Part shown: one piece after another, positions 22,500 to 33,237 of the stretch | Layout: each line of letters opens with the position of its first letter | Position numbering within the stretch: position 1 is the stretch's first letter | From: Anas platyrhynchos | Taxonomy: Eukaryota; Chordata; Aves; Anseriformes; Anatidae | Assembly (NCBI RefSeq): GCF_047663525.1 | Contig: NC_092601.1 | Span: 20,124,001 to 20,188,000, forward strand | Direction: 5' to 3' | DNA length: 64,000 nt | Position numbers and translations under genes: made by a program | Notes under the pieces: generated by a model | Told to the model about the DNA's origin: nothing | Seen by the model: only the letters and a program-made list of their open reading frames with translations | Database searches by the model: none

Positions 22500-23590
22500 T
22501 TTATTTCTTTCCTGTCCCCATTAGAGTGTAAACCCTAGGAGGAACCTGTCACAGGAAAGAGCTCCTTCTGGAACTGTTCAGCACTCGGTAGGCAACTCGG
22601 TGACTGGCTTGATCTACTTCTGAGGTGCTGAGGCAAGGGGGCTGCTGTTTTGAAATGATAATGTTGTAAATGGGGTCCCTTTTGTTGTGGAGGGATGGGT
22701 GCTAATGCTGGCAGCTGAGCAATGAACAGATGTAGCAGGTACTTTAGGGGTGCAGTTGTCACTGCAGTTACTTAACTACACAAAATACAGTAAAAATCCT
22801 GTTTATATTTCGGAGGTGTTGTAGCTGGCCTAAGAGAGTAGATGGAAGTGTCTGCCTCGAGGGCAGGTGAGGGGGCCGAGGTAAGGGAGCAGGTGAGAGT
22901 AACTGTCGTAGCTGTGCTGTGGCTTTGGATGCTGCTTCAGCCTATGCTTTTCTTTTTGTTTCACAGGTGTCTTGCACAGGCTGAGTGGGGCCAAGCTGCA
23001 CTCTGAAGAGCAGCACGAGAAGGGCGGGCTGGTTGTGAGCTGGATTGGAGCAGAACAGCCAAGTAGCATGAGGTGACTGTGAAGGGTATCCATCTTGCTT
23101 TGCAGGTGCCATGGCAGGCTCTCCACAGAAGCGGTTGAGGATTTGAGAAGAGGCTGCAGATGATCAAGGAACAACACGTGCAGGGATGGCTTGAAAAGGG
23201 TATGGCTGCTTTCTCTTCTGGTCACAGGCAATGTGGGCTGTGATGTTAGTTCTTGAGAATTGGAACAAAGCAGGTGCTGATGGCGGTCTTCTTTGGTAAG
23301 CAAAGTGGTGCCTGAAGCCCTGTCCTGTGTAACCTGAGCACGCCTCGCTGAGGATGAAGCATGCTTTCCAGCAGTTCCCAAAGCTGTTGAAGCTGAAATG
23401 CTGTGTCTGTTTTTTTTGTATTGGGGTTGCACCTCGGTGAGTGTAGGGATGGGTTTTAAGTGGGTGCAGCGGAGGGCCTGGCCACAGTGTCCCATAGTGT
23501 GTTTTGACCCATCAGCATAGCCATTTGGTTCTCAGATAGCCTACTGAAGTAAGTGATTTTTCCTGTGAGTGGAACGGAATTGAATTCTTC
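22500..23590. other. Module segment found in P2 and only partly in P4
   Basis: 22500-22760 matches 29330-29700. 22830-23590 has an acceptor-like TTTGTTTCACAG ending at about 22972 with an open stretch beginning GVLHRLSGAKL and stopping at TGA near 23082. No protein family was recognised. The 221-codon minus-strand frame here has low-quality composition and is not supported. Confidence 0.4.
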
Positions 23591-24545
23591 TTTGGCGTGT
23601 AATCTGTTCTGCTCCAAATTTTTCTTTCTATGTAAATAAATGTTTGAGCTAATTCCAGATGGAAAAAGAAATAAGTTGCTTACTTGGTTGTATTGTCCAT
23701 TTAATATTAAAAGCTGCAGCAAAATCATGGGGATTTCTGTTTCTAGAAACACCCTAGTTCTTCTGTCTGCACTCTGCTTGCTGTTGAGCTAAGCCTTATA
23801 AATAAGTAAATAAACCACAGCTGCTGCTCCTCCTCTTTTCTGCTTTTTTTTTTTTTTGTGCTTTCCCCCTGCACTTTCCCAGGTGGTTGGCTTCAGGTTC
23901 CATGTGGGAGGTAATGGTAACTGAGTTACACGTATGCCATGGGAGAGCTCCTTCTGCCTGGGCTGCACTTTTTGGTAAGTGCTTTGTTTTTCCTTCAGTT
24001 GTTTGGAGGGTTCATTAGGTGGGTCAGAGTCTATGGACTGATGCATTTTGAAGTAGAAACTGGTACTTCTATCTTTTTGAGGTGAAAACTGGCAGGATCT
24101 GTCATAGTAAAGGAATCTAGTGGTAGGTGCCTGTATTGCACGCAGCTCTTCCTCAAGTGAGTAGTTGTTATGGCAGTTTTACGGATAGTATGGTGATGTT
24201 ACTTTGTGTGTTTGCTTTGAGGTTCTGGGTCCCTTCTGATTTTTGCAGAATTACGGGGCTTTCTGTGATTCTTTGCCTGTATGTCAAATCTTATCAAAGT
24301 CAAAACCTTGCTGTTAAAGAGATGGAGCAGGGTTTAGGAGAAGTGTATCATGGAAGCTCCCTGTGTGAGCATGTGTCTGAAAATGGCAGCAGTGGCCATG
24401 TAAGGGGTAGTCTGTTTCAAGCTTAGGGACAGTTTGTTATATTTCTGGAGCTTTTGCCTGTGTGTTGTCTGTCTGAGTGTTTAGACCTTGCAGTCTTCTA
24501 GGCTTTATGTCCTTGAATTTACGTATTAGAAGTACGTTTATGAGG
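23590..24545 (+). repeat. Diverged subtelomeric module copy P3
   Basis: Repeats the 'gagctaattcc', 'aaagctgcagc' and TTCTAGAA (23741-23748) blocks and the pyrimidine tract, but the GC box and donor region are lost (about 23880-23960). 24110-24260 matches P1. It runs into the 26-bp array at 24548. Confidence 0.7.
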
Positions 24546-24547
24546 GG

Positions 24548-25672
24548 CCCATTTCGGCGCGGCGCCGCCCGGGCCCATTTCGGCGCGGCGCCGCCCGGGC
24601 CCATTTCGGCGCGGCGCCGCCCGGGCCCATTTCGGCGCGGCGCCGCCCGGGCCCATTTCGGCGCGGCGCCGCCCGGGCCCATTTCGGCGCGGCGCCGCCC
24701 GGGCCCATTTCGGCGCGGCGCCGCCCGGGCCCATTTCGGCGCGGCGCCGCCCGGGCCCATTTCGGCGCGGCGCCGCCCGGGCCCATTTCGGCGCGGCGCC
24801 GCCCGGGCCCATTTCGGCGCGGCGCCGCCCGGGCCCATTTCGGCGCGGCGCCGCCCGGGCCCATTTCGGCGCGGCGCCGCCCGGGCCCATTTCGGCGCGG
24901 CGCCGCCCGGGCCCATTTCGGCGCGGCGCCGCCCGGGCCCATTTCGGCGCGGCGCCGCCCGGGCCCATTTCGGCGCGGCGCCGCCCGGGCCCATTTCGGC
25001 GCGGCGCCGCCCGGGCCCATTTCGGCGCGGCGCCGCCCGGGCCCATTTCGGCGCGGCGCCGCCCGGGCCCATTTCGGCGCGGCGCCGCCCGGGCCCATTT
25101 CGGCGCGGCGCCGCCCGGGCCCATTTCGGCGCGGCGCCGCCCGGGCCCATTTCGGCGCGGCGCCGCCCGGGCCCATTTCGGCGCGGCGCCGCCCGGGCCC
25201 ATTTCGGCGCGGCGCCGCCCGGGCCCATTTCGGCGCGGCGCCGCCCGGGCCCATTTCGGCGCGGCGCCGCCCGGGCCCATTTCGGCGCGGCGCCGCCCGG
25301 GCCCATTTCGGCGCGGCGCCGCCCGGGCCCATTTCGGCGCGGCGCCGCCCGGGCCCATTTCGGCGCGGCGCCGCCCGGGCCCATTTCGGCGCGGCGCCGC
25401 CCGGGCCCATTTCGGCGCGGCGCCGCCCGGGCCCATTTCGGCGCGGCGCCGCCCGGGCCCATTTCGGCGCGGCGCCGCCCGGGCCCATTTCGGCGCGGCG
25501 CCGCCCGGGCCCATTTCGGCGCGGCGCCGCCCGGGCCCATTTCGGCGCGGCGCCGCCCGGGCCCATTTCGGCGCGGCGCCGCCCGGGCCCATTTCGGCGC
25601 GGCGCCGCCCGGGCCCATTTCGGCGCGGCGCCGCCCGGGCCCATTTCGGCGCGGCGCCGCCCGGGCCCATTT
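24548..25672. repeat. Perfect 26-bp GC-rich satellite, 43 copies
   Basis: The CCCATTTCGG start of each repeat falls every 26 bp from 24548 to 25666, which is 43 full periods with no change that I can see. Each unit has 22 of 26 G or C, six CpG dinucleotides and the 10-bp palindrome GCGGCGCCGC; units join through CCCGGGCCC. Because 26 is not a multiple of 3 and no stop occurs in any register, frames of about 380-400 codons open on both strands; they are artefacts. The last copy runs CCCATTTCTTAG into GTAAGT, a splice donor. The same 26-bp unit, diverged (CACATTTTAGCGCGG), ends the telomere-like blocks of all macrosatellite units. Confidence 0.97.
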
Positions 25673-25683
25673 CTTAGGTAAGT
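25672..25683 (+). promoter_or_regulatory. 5' splice site at end of the 26-bp array
   Basis: TTCTTAG/GTAAGT with the exon edge at 25677. The same junction recurs as TTCTCAG/GTAAGT at the end of the second 26-bp block in units 1 to 6, so the position of the donor relative to the repeat is conserved. Confidence 0.55.
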
Positions 25684-25993
25684 ATAATGAGCAGCTGAGG
25701 TAAAGGAGCTGGTAACAGAGAAGTATTGCACAGTAGCGTTTTGCATTAGTAGTAGTCAGCGTTGCGGAGATGGTGGGTGTCAGGGCTGGCGTGCTAGTGA
25801 ATGCTGGTTCTCTGTTTTTGCAAGTGATGATGAACCTGTTGAGCTAATTCTAATTGAAAAAGTTCCAGTTACTGGCCTGCTTGTATTGTCCTTTCAATGT
25901 TAAAAACTGCAGCAAAAGCATGGGGATTGTTGCTTCTAGAAACACCCCAGGTCACCTGTCTGCTCTCTGCATGTTTTTCAAGTAAACCAGATC

Positions 25994-26024
<31 letters not shown>

Positions 26025-26978
26025 AAAAACAAAGAAAATAATAAAAAACAGCTGCTGCTGCTGCTCCTGCTTTCTTTCTACTTCCTTGTGCTTTGCCCCT
26101 CCCCTTTTCCAGGTGATTGGGTTTGGGTGCTGCGCGGGGCTAAATGGTATATGAGCCCCAGGCATGGCATTAGAGAGCTCCTTCTGCCTGGGCTGCTCCT
26201 TGGGGTAAGTGCTTTGGTTTTTCCTTCAGTCAATTGCAGGGTTCTCTAGGCAGGCTGGAGTTTATAGATTTCTAGAATTTTTAAGTGCTTCGAATTAACT
26301 TGATAGAGGGATGTTTAGTAGAGGTTTGTGGCTTATTATTTCTTAGGATGGTGGGATACTCCTCTGTTTTTGAGTTGCACTTTAATCTCTAGATGTATAA
26401 ACCCAGTTGTGTAATTCTCCAGAGGACTAAAACCAGCTTGATTGCATGGTACCTGTGGCTTGACAACGTAGATACAGCATTACCAAGAGACTGAGCAGAG
26501 TTGTATCAGAGTCACCTCTTTCATCTGCAAAGGGTGCGTTTGATTACCCCTGCCGGGGCTGCTGTGTGTGCATGTCTTTTTGGCATTGTGGAGCTCAGTT
26601 GTTTTTTGTGTGTGTGTATGTTCTAACTTTCTGTTTTTCTGAGCAGTAAATAGTGTGTCTGCTGAGCGTGGTTGGCAGGAGGAGGTGGGGAGCTCTTCAG
26701 GACTGGTAGGTTTGGTTTCTCGGAGAGTACGGCAGCCTTCCTATGCAATGCGACTGATTGTTGGGTGGGAATGTTCCAGCTTGTGTGTCTTAGGCAATGT
26801 AGCCTGTGTAGTGTCTGTTGTGTGGCCTGGGCAGATTTTGCTGTGGTGCTGTGAGTGAAGAATCTGAGTTAGAGCTGGTGAGCAGCTGAAGTACCGGAGC
26901 TGGGAAGAGAGAGGTCTTGCAGCAGGTACACTGTGGCTGTGAGGTGCCTCAGAGTGTGCTTTTCCCTTTTCTCTGCAG

Positions 26979-28200
26979 GTGCTTTGTGCAGTCGTGGACA
27001 GGGAAGGGATATCTTCCTGTGATGGAGCTCTGAGGGAAGGTGAGTGTTGCCAGCCTGGTCATGCCTTATCCGAAGCGAAGGGAAGACGCTCAGGTGTTTT
27101 CCTGTGAGGGTTGGAGGTGAGGCTGTTTGGGATAGAGGAGCAGTGTGGCAGGTGGGTGCTTGCAAGCACAGTGGTCATTGTATCCTTTTGTGTTCCCAGG
27201 TGGCGTGGGTGATGTTGGCCGCTCCTTTCAAGCTTGGACCTAATTTTCAGGTACAGAGGCAAGTGGCCTGCTGTTTTGAAAGGATAAAAGTAAAGCTGGG
27301 GTCGCTTATGTTGTTGAGGGATGGGTGCTACTGCTGGCAGCTGAATGTTTATCTTCTGCCTGTGTTTTTCTTTTGTTTAGGCTGAAACGCAGTGCGCAGT
27401 GCAGGACCTCTCGACCCAAGCTGCCTCTGCAGTGACTCTGGTGCTTGATGAGCAGAGGTAACTGTTGTTTTTGGGGCGCGATTGTCACTGCAGTTATTTT
27501 CCTACATCCAATAGAGTAAAATTCCAGTTTGCCTTTTAGAGGTGCTATAAGTGGGTGAAGAGAACAGATGGAAGCATGTGCCACGTGGGGTAGGCAGGCG
27601 GCTGAGGTACAGGAGGGGATGAGAGTATGTGATTTTTTTCTGGGGACGAAATGGAATTAATTTTGTTGGTGTATAATCTGTTCTGCACCTAGATTTTTCT
27701 TTCAATGTGAATAAAAGTTTGAGCTAATTCCAGTTAAGAAAGTTCCAGTTACTTGCTGGGTCGTGTTGTCCTTTTAATATTCAAAGCTGCAGCAAAAGCA
27801 TGGGGATTATTGCTTCTAGAAACACCCCAGTTTTCTTATCTGCAGTCTGCATGCTGTTGAGCTAAAGCAGACTAAAAAATAAATACAGGAAACACACACA
27901 CACACACACACACAAAAAACAAAAAAAACCAAAAAAAAACAACACCATTGGCTGACTTGTTGTGAATGCAACGATCATTTAATCCCTTTGTTTTCCCAGG
28001 TGGTGTGGATGATACTGGCTGCACTGTTGGAGCTTGGATTCGGAGAGGAAGAGGTGAGCAGAACCGTATGTTGCATCAGCAGTAGTCAGCATTGTGGAGA
28101 AGGTGGGCATCATGGCCGGCGTGCTAGTGAATGCTGTTACTCTGTTTTTGCAGCTGATGACGAGCCTGGCAATTGACTAAGATGACAATCAGTGCCTGTG
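26979..28200 (+). other. Conserved splice-bounded exons in copy P4
   Basis: E2 26979-27039 (61 bp; acceptor TTTTCTCTGCAG, donor GTGAGT), E3 27200-27250 (51 bp; acceptor TGTTCCCAG, donor GTACAG), E4 28000-28053 (54 bp; acceptor TTTTCCCAG, donor GTGAGC), E5 from 28154 (acceptor TTTTTGCAG). Exon lengths are the same as in the macrosatellite units although the flanking DNA differs. Confidence 0.5.
27892..27914. repeat. (CA)n microsatellite
   Basis: Roughly eleven CA dinucleotides within an A-rich tract that follows the 'gagctaaagcaga' block. Other copies have different simple repeats at this point. Confidence 0.9.
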
Positions 28201-29311
28201 CATTTCTTGAGGCAGAGAAACTTTACCATGCAGCAACCTGAGAGCTAAGTTGGGGGGCACCTGGTAATTGCATATCTGGGGTGGCTAATGGGAGCTGGGA
28301 GCCAGAGCAGCATGGAGCGTGCTGGCTGAATAGACTTGGTGCCACTGTGAGGGTGTTTCAGGCTGGGTCACGTTCAGGCTGCTTGTGGCTGGGTCACCAG
28401 CCTAATAGAAGCAGTGGGATTATTTTGTAGCGTGCGTGCGTGTGCCAGGCAGGACAGTTTCCTTCTGTTCGTCTGTCCTGTAGTGTTGCTTCTGCAGTGT
28501 CTGTTCTGTGCTTCTCGGGTCTTGATATCCTCCTGGCTTTTTAGACTGGACTGACTAGACAGGCGACTTGGTAGCTGTGCTGAAGGGCCTCAATGCTTGT
28601 TTCGTCATCATGACTCTGATCCGGGCGCTTCGTGTCTTGCAGTCGCTGCTTGAAGTGCAGATCTGTTTCAGGTCTTATGATCTCAAACCGAATATGATGC
28701 ACATCTCTTTCCATTCTCACTCTTGCAGAAGTCATCTGGGTCGCATCAGGAGCCTTTGCTTGGGAATTGATTTCCTAAGTGTCGCCTTGGGGGGTTTTCA
28801 GTCCCCATCCTTCTGGTCTCTTGTCCTGAAGGCAGGCTTTTTAGGCCTCCATCATCCCAGTTCTGGCAGTTGCTTCCAGTCGCGTGTCGTGACATTTGAG
28901 TCTCTGGTAGGGTCTGGTGCAGAGCACCTGTTCTGACTTGCTGTTGCCATAGGGCTTCCCTCTGGGGGTCACTTTTTCTTGTGCCTTGTGTTGTGTGTTT
29001 TGTTTGTAGTGTTTGTGGCGTGCCTGTGCGTGTACATGCTTGGTCTGGAGCTGTCCTGCCTGGCAGTTAGTGATGACAGCTAACGTGGCAGTGCATGGGT
29101 GTACTAATACATTGTCTGGACTGTTTTGGCAAAGACATCAGGTCTGCCTCTGGGCACGTACTGAAGGGCAGCTGGCACAGTCATCTCTGGTGGTTGGCCG
29201 CTGTGGATTTGGGAGAGTATATCTGCTTGTTAGCAGCTGTTTGCATAGTGCTTGAACGGTGTGCTTGAGGAGGTCTGTCGAATCTTGAAAGCTTACAGAT
29301 ATGGGGTTTTG

Positions 29312-29331
29312 CTTTTTTTTTTTTTTTTTTT
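29312..29331. repeat. Poly-T tract
   Basis: About 20 T residues in P4 where P2 has no run, inside otherwise similar sequence. Confidence 0.8.
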
Positions 29332-29727
29332 ATTTTTATTTCTTTCCTGTCCCCATTAGAGGGTAAACCCTAGGAGGAACCTGTCACAGGAAAGAGCTCC
29401 TTCTGGAACTGTTCAGCACTCGGTAGGCAACTTGGTGACTGGTCTGATCTACTTCTGAGGTGCTGAGGCAAGGGGGCTGCTGTTTTGAAACGATAATATC
29501 GTAAATGGTGTCCCTTTTGTTGTGGAGGGATGGGTGCTAATGCTGGCAGCTGAATGATCATCTTGTGTCTGTTTTCAGTTGTTAAAGCTGAAACACAGTG
29601 TACAACATGGGACTTGACGACCAGAGCTGCTTTTTGGAAGGTGAGCGATGAGCAGATGTAGAAGGTACTTTAGGGGTGCAGTTGTCACTGCAGTTACTTA
29701 ACTACACAAAATACAGTAAAAAAAAAA

Positions 29728-29897
29728 GGCATGACCAGGCTGGCAACACTCACCTTCCCTCAGAGCTCCATCACAGGAAGATATCCCTTCCCTGTCCACG
29801 ACTGCACAAAGCACCTGCAGAGAAAAGGGAAAAGCACACTCTGAGGCACCTCACAGCCACAGTGTACCTGCTGCAATACCTCTCTCTTCCCAGCTCC
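29728..29897 (-). repeat. Inverted copy of the exon E2 region
   Basis: The sequence is the reverse complement of about 26898-27065 (copy P4), covering exon E2 with both splice sites. It is the only inverted piece of the module in the window and lies between P4 and an LTR-like fragment, so it marks a rearrangement breakpoint. Confidence 0.85.
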
Positions 29898-30015
29898 TTA
29901 TCTCAACCCGTGAGTTGTTCTTTGCTTTACTTCTTCCCCTCCTCATCTAAAGGAGGGGGAGTGAGAGAGCGGTTGTGGGGTTTAGCTGCCCAGCACGGTA
30001 AAACCACCACAGGTG
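29898..30015 (+). mobile_element. Avian ERV LTR 3' fragment
   Basis: 'ctcaacccgtgagttgttc', 'aaggagggggagtgagagag', 'cggttgtggggtttagctgc' and a 'gtaaaaccaccac' end resemble the 3' end of a common avian ERVL-type LTR. It is a solo fragment without coding sequence. It adjoins the inverted E2 copy. Confidence 0.55.
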
Positions 30016-30180
30016 GCTGTGGTATCTCCAGCAGTACCACCGTTGCCCCTGCTTCCACCACCATGAGCACCAGAATGAGACCAACCTCCGGCTGCGTTCA
30101 TGAGAAGTAGGACTGCCGTATCTGAGAGAGCTCCTCTATATCCTTTAAGGGACGTAACTGGTGTATAACTGAGTTGGAGT
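30016..30180. other. Unassigned short segment
   Basis: Unique-looking sequence between the LTR fragment and telomere-like DNA; no feature recognised. Confidence 0.4.
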
Positions 30181-30710
30181 TTTAACAGGGTTTTAAGGGT
30201 TTCAGGGTTAGCGTGTTAGGGTTTTAGAGTTTTTTTTGGGATGGAGTGTTGCTATGTTTTTTAGGGTTAGGGTCCTAGGGTTTTATTTTTGGTCAGTTAT
30301 TTAGGGTTAGTGTGTTAAGATGCTTTTTTCTTTTTTTTTTTTTTTTTTCAGGTTAGGTTCTCCGGGGTTAGAGTTTCGAGCGTCCTAATTTTTTGGGTCA
30401 CGGTGTTGAGCGTCCTAATGTTTTGTGTTAGGGCTTTGGGTGTTAAGCATCTTAATTTTTGGGTTAGAGTTTTGAGCGTCCTGATGTTTTGAGTGAGGGT
30501 TTTGAGCATCCTAGTGTTTTGGGTTGGCTTTGTGTTTTGAGCATCTTAATTTTGGGGTTACGGCTTTAAGCGTCCTAATTTTGTTGTTTAGGGCTTTGAG
30601 AATCCTATTGCTTTGGGTTTGGGTTTTGAGCGTCCTAAGGGCTTTTAGGCATAGGACTTCAGGGGTTTAGTGTGGTAAACAGTTTGGATTAGGCCTGTAG
30701 GGGTTTCAAA
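30181..30710. repeat. TTTTGAGCGTCC/TTAGGG-like degenerate repeat
   Basis: 'gggttttgagcgtcctaat' phrases recur about ten times at 30-40 bp spacing, mixed with GGGTTAGGG words. It corresponds to 18846-19060 and leads into macrosatellite unit 1. It is absent from the starts of units 2-6, where the retroviral leader fragment lies instead. Confidence 0.75.
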
Positions 30711-30904
30711 GTTTTTTAGTGTTAGGGCTTGAGGCTTTTTTGAAAGGGCGGTAAGTGCTTGGGTTCCAGTGAGTGCTGGTAAATGTAGTTCTCGAACACT
30801 GGGCCTGTGATGGGTCAAGCCAGCTGCCTGGGGAATGCTGGTAGGTGTAGTTTTCCGGCACCGGGCTTCCAGGAGGCCATGTTTGGTGCCCAGAGCATGC
30901 CGGG

Positions 30905-31336
30905 TGGGGGTTGGGGGTAAGGGGTGTTGGGGGGTCAGGGGTTAGGGGGGTTAGGGTTAGAGGGTTAGAGTTGGGGTTAGATCCGTTAGGGTTGGGGGGT
31001 CGGGGGTTAGGGGGTTAGGTGGTTGGGGTTGGGGGGTTAGTGGGTTGGGGGGTTAGGATTAGAGGGTTAGGGTTACATCCGTTAGGGTTAGGGGGTTAGG
31101 GTTGGGGGGTCGGGGGTTAGGGTTGGGGGGTTAGGGTTAGAGGGTTAGGGTTAGGGTTACATCCGTTAGGGTTGGGGGGTTAGGGGGTTGGGTTAGGGTT
31201 AGGGTCAGAGGGATAGGGTTAGATCCGTTAGGGTTAGGAGGTTAGGGTTGGGGGGTTGGAGGTTAGGGTTGGTGGGTTGGGGGTTAGGGTTGGGGGGTTG
31301 GGGGTTAGGGTTAGATCCGTTAGGGTTAGGGGGTTA
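30905..31336 (+). repeat. Telomere-like block 1 of unit 1
   Basis: GGGGTTAGGG and GGTTGGGGGG words with repeated TTAGATCCGTTAGGG variants. G-rich strand is the plus strand. Confidence 0.9.
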
Positions 31337-31392
31337 TGGGCCCGGGCACATTTTAGCGCGGCGCCGCCCGGACCCATTTTAGCGCGGCTCAG
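31337..31392. repeat. Short 26-bp GC repeat, unit 1
   Basis: About two copies: CCCGGGCACATTTTAGCGCGG then CCCGGACCCATTTTAGCGCGG; this second copy breaks off into GCTCAGCGACATTTGCGGGG, the start of the G-rich minisatellite. Confidence 0.85.
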
Positions 31393-32300
31393 CGACATTT
31401 GCGGGGCGCACGGGGGGGGGGTCCATGGGGCTAGGGGGGACCCCAACGAGGGGGGGGGGAACCAAAACGAGGGGGGAACCAAGTGTGGGGGTTCAGTTTC
31501 CGGTGGGAAACATTTGCAGGGCGCACCGGGGGGAACCAAAATGAGGGGGGAACCAAGTGTGCGGGGTGATGTTTCCGGGGGGACACATTTGCGTGGTGTA
31601 CCGGGGGGGGGGGAACCAAAACGAGGGGGGAACCAAGTGTGCGGGGTGCTGTTTCCGGGGGTACACATTTGTGGGGCGCACGGGGGGGGAACCAAAATGA
31701 GGGGGGAACCATTTGTGCGGGGTGCTGTTTCTGTGGGGACGCATTTGCGTGGCGCACCGGGGGGGGGAACCAAAATGAGGGGGGAACCAAGTGTGCGGGT
31801 GCTGTTTCCGGGGGGACACATTTGCGAGTCGCACCGGGGGGGGAACCAAAATGAGGGGGGAACCAAGTGTGCGGGGTGCTGTTTCCGGGGGGACACATTT
31901 GCGTGGCGCACCGGGGGAACCAAAACGAGGGGGGAACCAAGTGTGCGGGGTGCTCTTTCCGTGGGGACACATTTGCGTGGCGCACCGGGGGGGAACCAAA
32001 ATGAGGGGGGAACCAAGTGTGCGGGTGCTGTTTCCGGGGGGACACATTTGCGAGTCGCATCGGGGGGAACCAAAATGAGGGGGGAACCAAGTGTGCGGGG
32101 TGCTGTTTCCGTGGGGACGCATTTGCGGGGCTCACTGGGGGGAACCAAAATGATGGGGGAACCAAGTGTGCGGGGTGCTGTTTCCGTGGGGACGCATTTG
32201 CGGGGCGCACTGGGGGGGGAACCAAAATGAGGGGGGAACCAAGTGTGCCGGGTTCCGTTGCTGGGGGGACACATTTGCGGGGATCACCTGAGGGGGGGTC
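31393..32300. repeat. G-rich ~76-bp minisatellite of unit 1, 11 repeats
   Basis: Repeats have GGGGAACCAAAATGAGGGG, a GGGAACCAAGTGTGCGGGG block, a GTTTCCGGGGGGACACATTT block and GCGTGGCGCACCGGGG. Spacing is 73-83 bp because the G-runs (6 to 10 G) vary. The block GGTTCCGTTGC replaces GTGCTGTTTCC in the last repeat. Frames of 290-346 codons on the minus strand come from the absence of stop codons in the repeat. Confidence 0.93.
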
Positions 32301-32307
32301 CATAGGG

Positions 32308-33110
32308 TTAGGGTTGGGGGGTCGGGGGGTCGGGGGTTAGGGTTGGGGGGTTAGGGTTGGGGGTTACGGTTAGAGGATTAGGGTTAGATCCGTTAGGGTT
32401 GGGGGTTCCGGTTAGAGGGTTAGGGTTAGATCCGTTAGGGTTGGGGGGTTAGGGTTGGGGGTTTAGGGGGTTGGGGTTTAGGGTTAGAGGGTTAGGGTTA
32501 GATCCGTTAGGGTTAGGGGGTTAGGGGGTTAGGGTTGGGGGTTAGGGGGTTGAGGGGTTAGGATTAGGGGGTTTGGGGGTTGGGGTTGGGTACTTGGGGG
32601 ATTAGGGGTTGGGGGGTTAGGGTTAGAGGGTTAGGGTGAGATCTGTTAGGGTTGGGGGGTCGGGGGTTAGGGTTGGGGGTTTAGGGTTGGGGTGTTGGGG
32701 GTTAGAGTTAGGGGGTTAGGGTTGGGTGGTTGGGTTTGGGGGGTTGGGGTTGGGGGGTCGGGGGTTAGGGTTGGGGGTTAAGGGGTTGGGGGGTTAGGGT
32801 TAGGGGGTTAGGGTTAGATCCGTTAGGGTTAGGGGGTTATGGTTGGGGGGTCGGGGGTTAGGGTTGGGGGGTTAGGGTTAGGGGGTTTGGGGGTTGGGGT
32901 TGGGTTCTTGGGGGGTTAGGGGTTGGGGGGTTAGGGTTAGAGGATTAGGGTTAGGGTTAGATATCTTAGGGTTGGGGGGTTAGGGTTAGATCCGTTAGGG
33001 TTAGGGGGTTAGGGGTGGGGGGTCGGGGGCTAGGGTTGGGGGGTTAGGGGGTTGGGGGGCTAGGGTAAGAGGGTTAGGGTTAGGGTTAGATCTGTTAGGG
33101 TTAGGGGTTT
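32308..33110 (+). repeat. Telomere-like block 2 of unit 1
   Basis: About 800 bp of GGGTTAGGG, GGTTGGGG and TTAGATCCGTTAGGG variants; nearly twice the length of the same block in later units. Confidence 0.9.
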
Positions 33111-33111
33111 A

Positions 33112-33237
33112 TGTGCCCGGACAGATTTTAGCGCGGCGCCGCCCGGCCAAATAATAGGGAGGCGCCGCCCGGACACATTTTAGCGCGGCGATGCCCGCAC
33201 GCATTTTAGCGCAGCACCGCCCGGGCACATTTCTCAG
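33112..33237. repeat. 26-bp GC repeat (4 copies) with splice donor, unit 1
   Basis: Four diverged copies (one reads CCAAATAATAGGGAGGCGCC), ending CACATTTCTCAG/GTAAGT with the exon edge at 33237. Confidence 0.85.

Larger units (their letters stand above)
19600..23590 (+). repeat. Diverged subtelomeric module copy P2 (~4.0 kb)
   Basis: Homologous to P4 (25790-29720) along its length, and to the 33.4-36.3 kb part of macrosatellite unit 1. Landmarks are TTCTAGAA at 19708 and 21006, a GC box GGGCGGGGC at 19870, exon-like segments at 20722-20782 and 21209-21262, an acceptor before 21363, and an ATTTGCAT octamer near 21475. It also has a 22.5-23.5 kb portion that the macrosatellite units lack. Confidence 0.8.
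25790..29720 (+). repeat. Diverged subtelomeric module copy P4 (~3.9 kb)
   Basis: Has every landmark of the macrosatellite module: TTCTAGAA at 25934 and 27814, a pyrimidine tract, a box changed to GCGCGGGGC, a GGGGTAAGTG donor near 26205, exons E2-E5, and the 28.2-29.3 kb region. It also has the 29.33-29.70 kb segment shared with P2. It is the copy closest to the units and keeps both exon E3 and the P2-type tail. Confidence 0.8.

Noticed and set aside
22830..23495. 221-codon minus-strand frame in P2
   Set aside because: Low-complexity composition, no homologous frame in other copies and no splice context on that strand.
24437..25746. Frames of about 380-410 codons on both strands in the 26-bp satellite
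   Set aside because: The repeat has no stop codon in any register; the peptides are pure 26-residue repeats with no start or context support.
31393..32300. CRISPR-like array
   Set aside because: Regularly spaced repeats, but there are no unique spacers: the whole period is repeated, and the genome is vertebrate.
30905..33110. Functional terminal telomere
   Set aside because: TTAGGG units are heavily degenerate and interrupted, and unrelated sequence continues beyond them in each unit.
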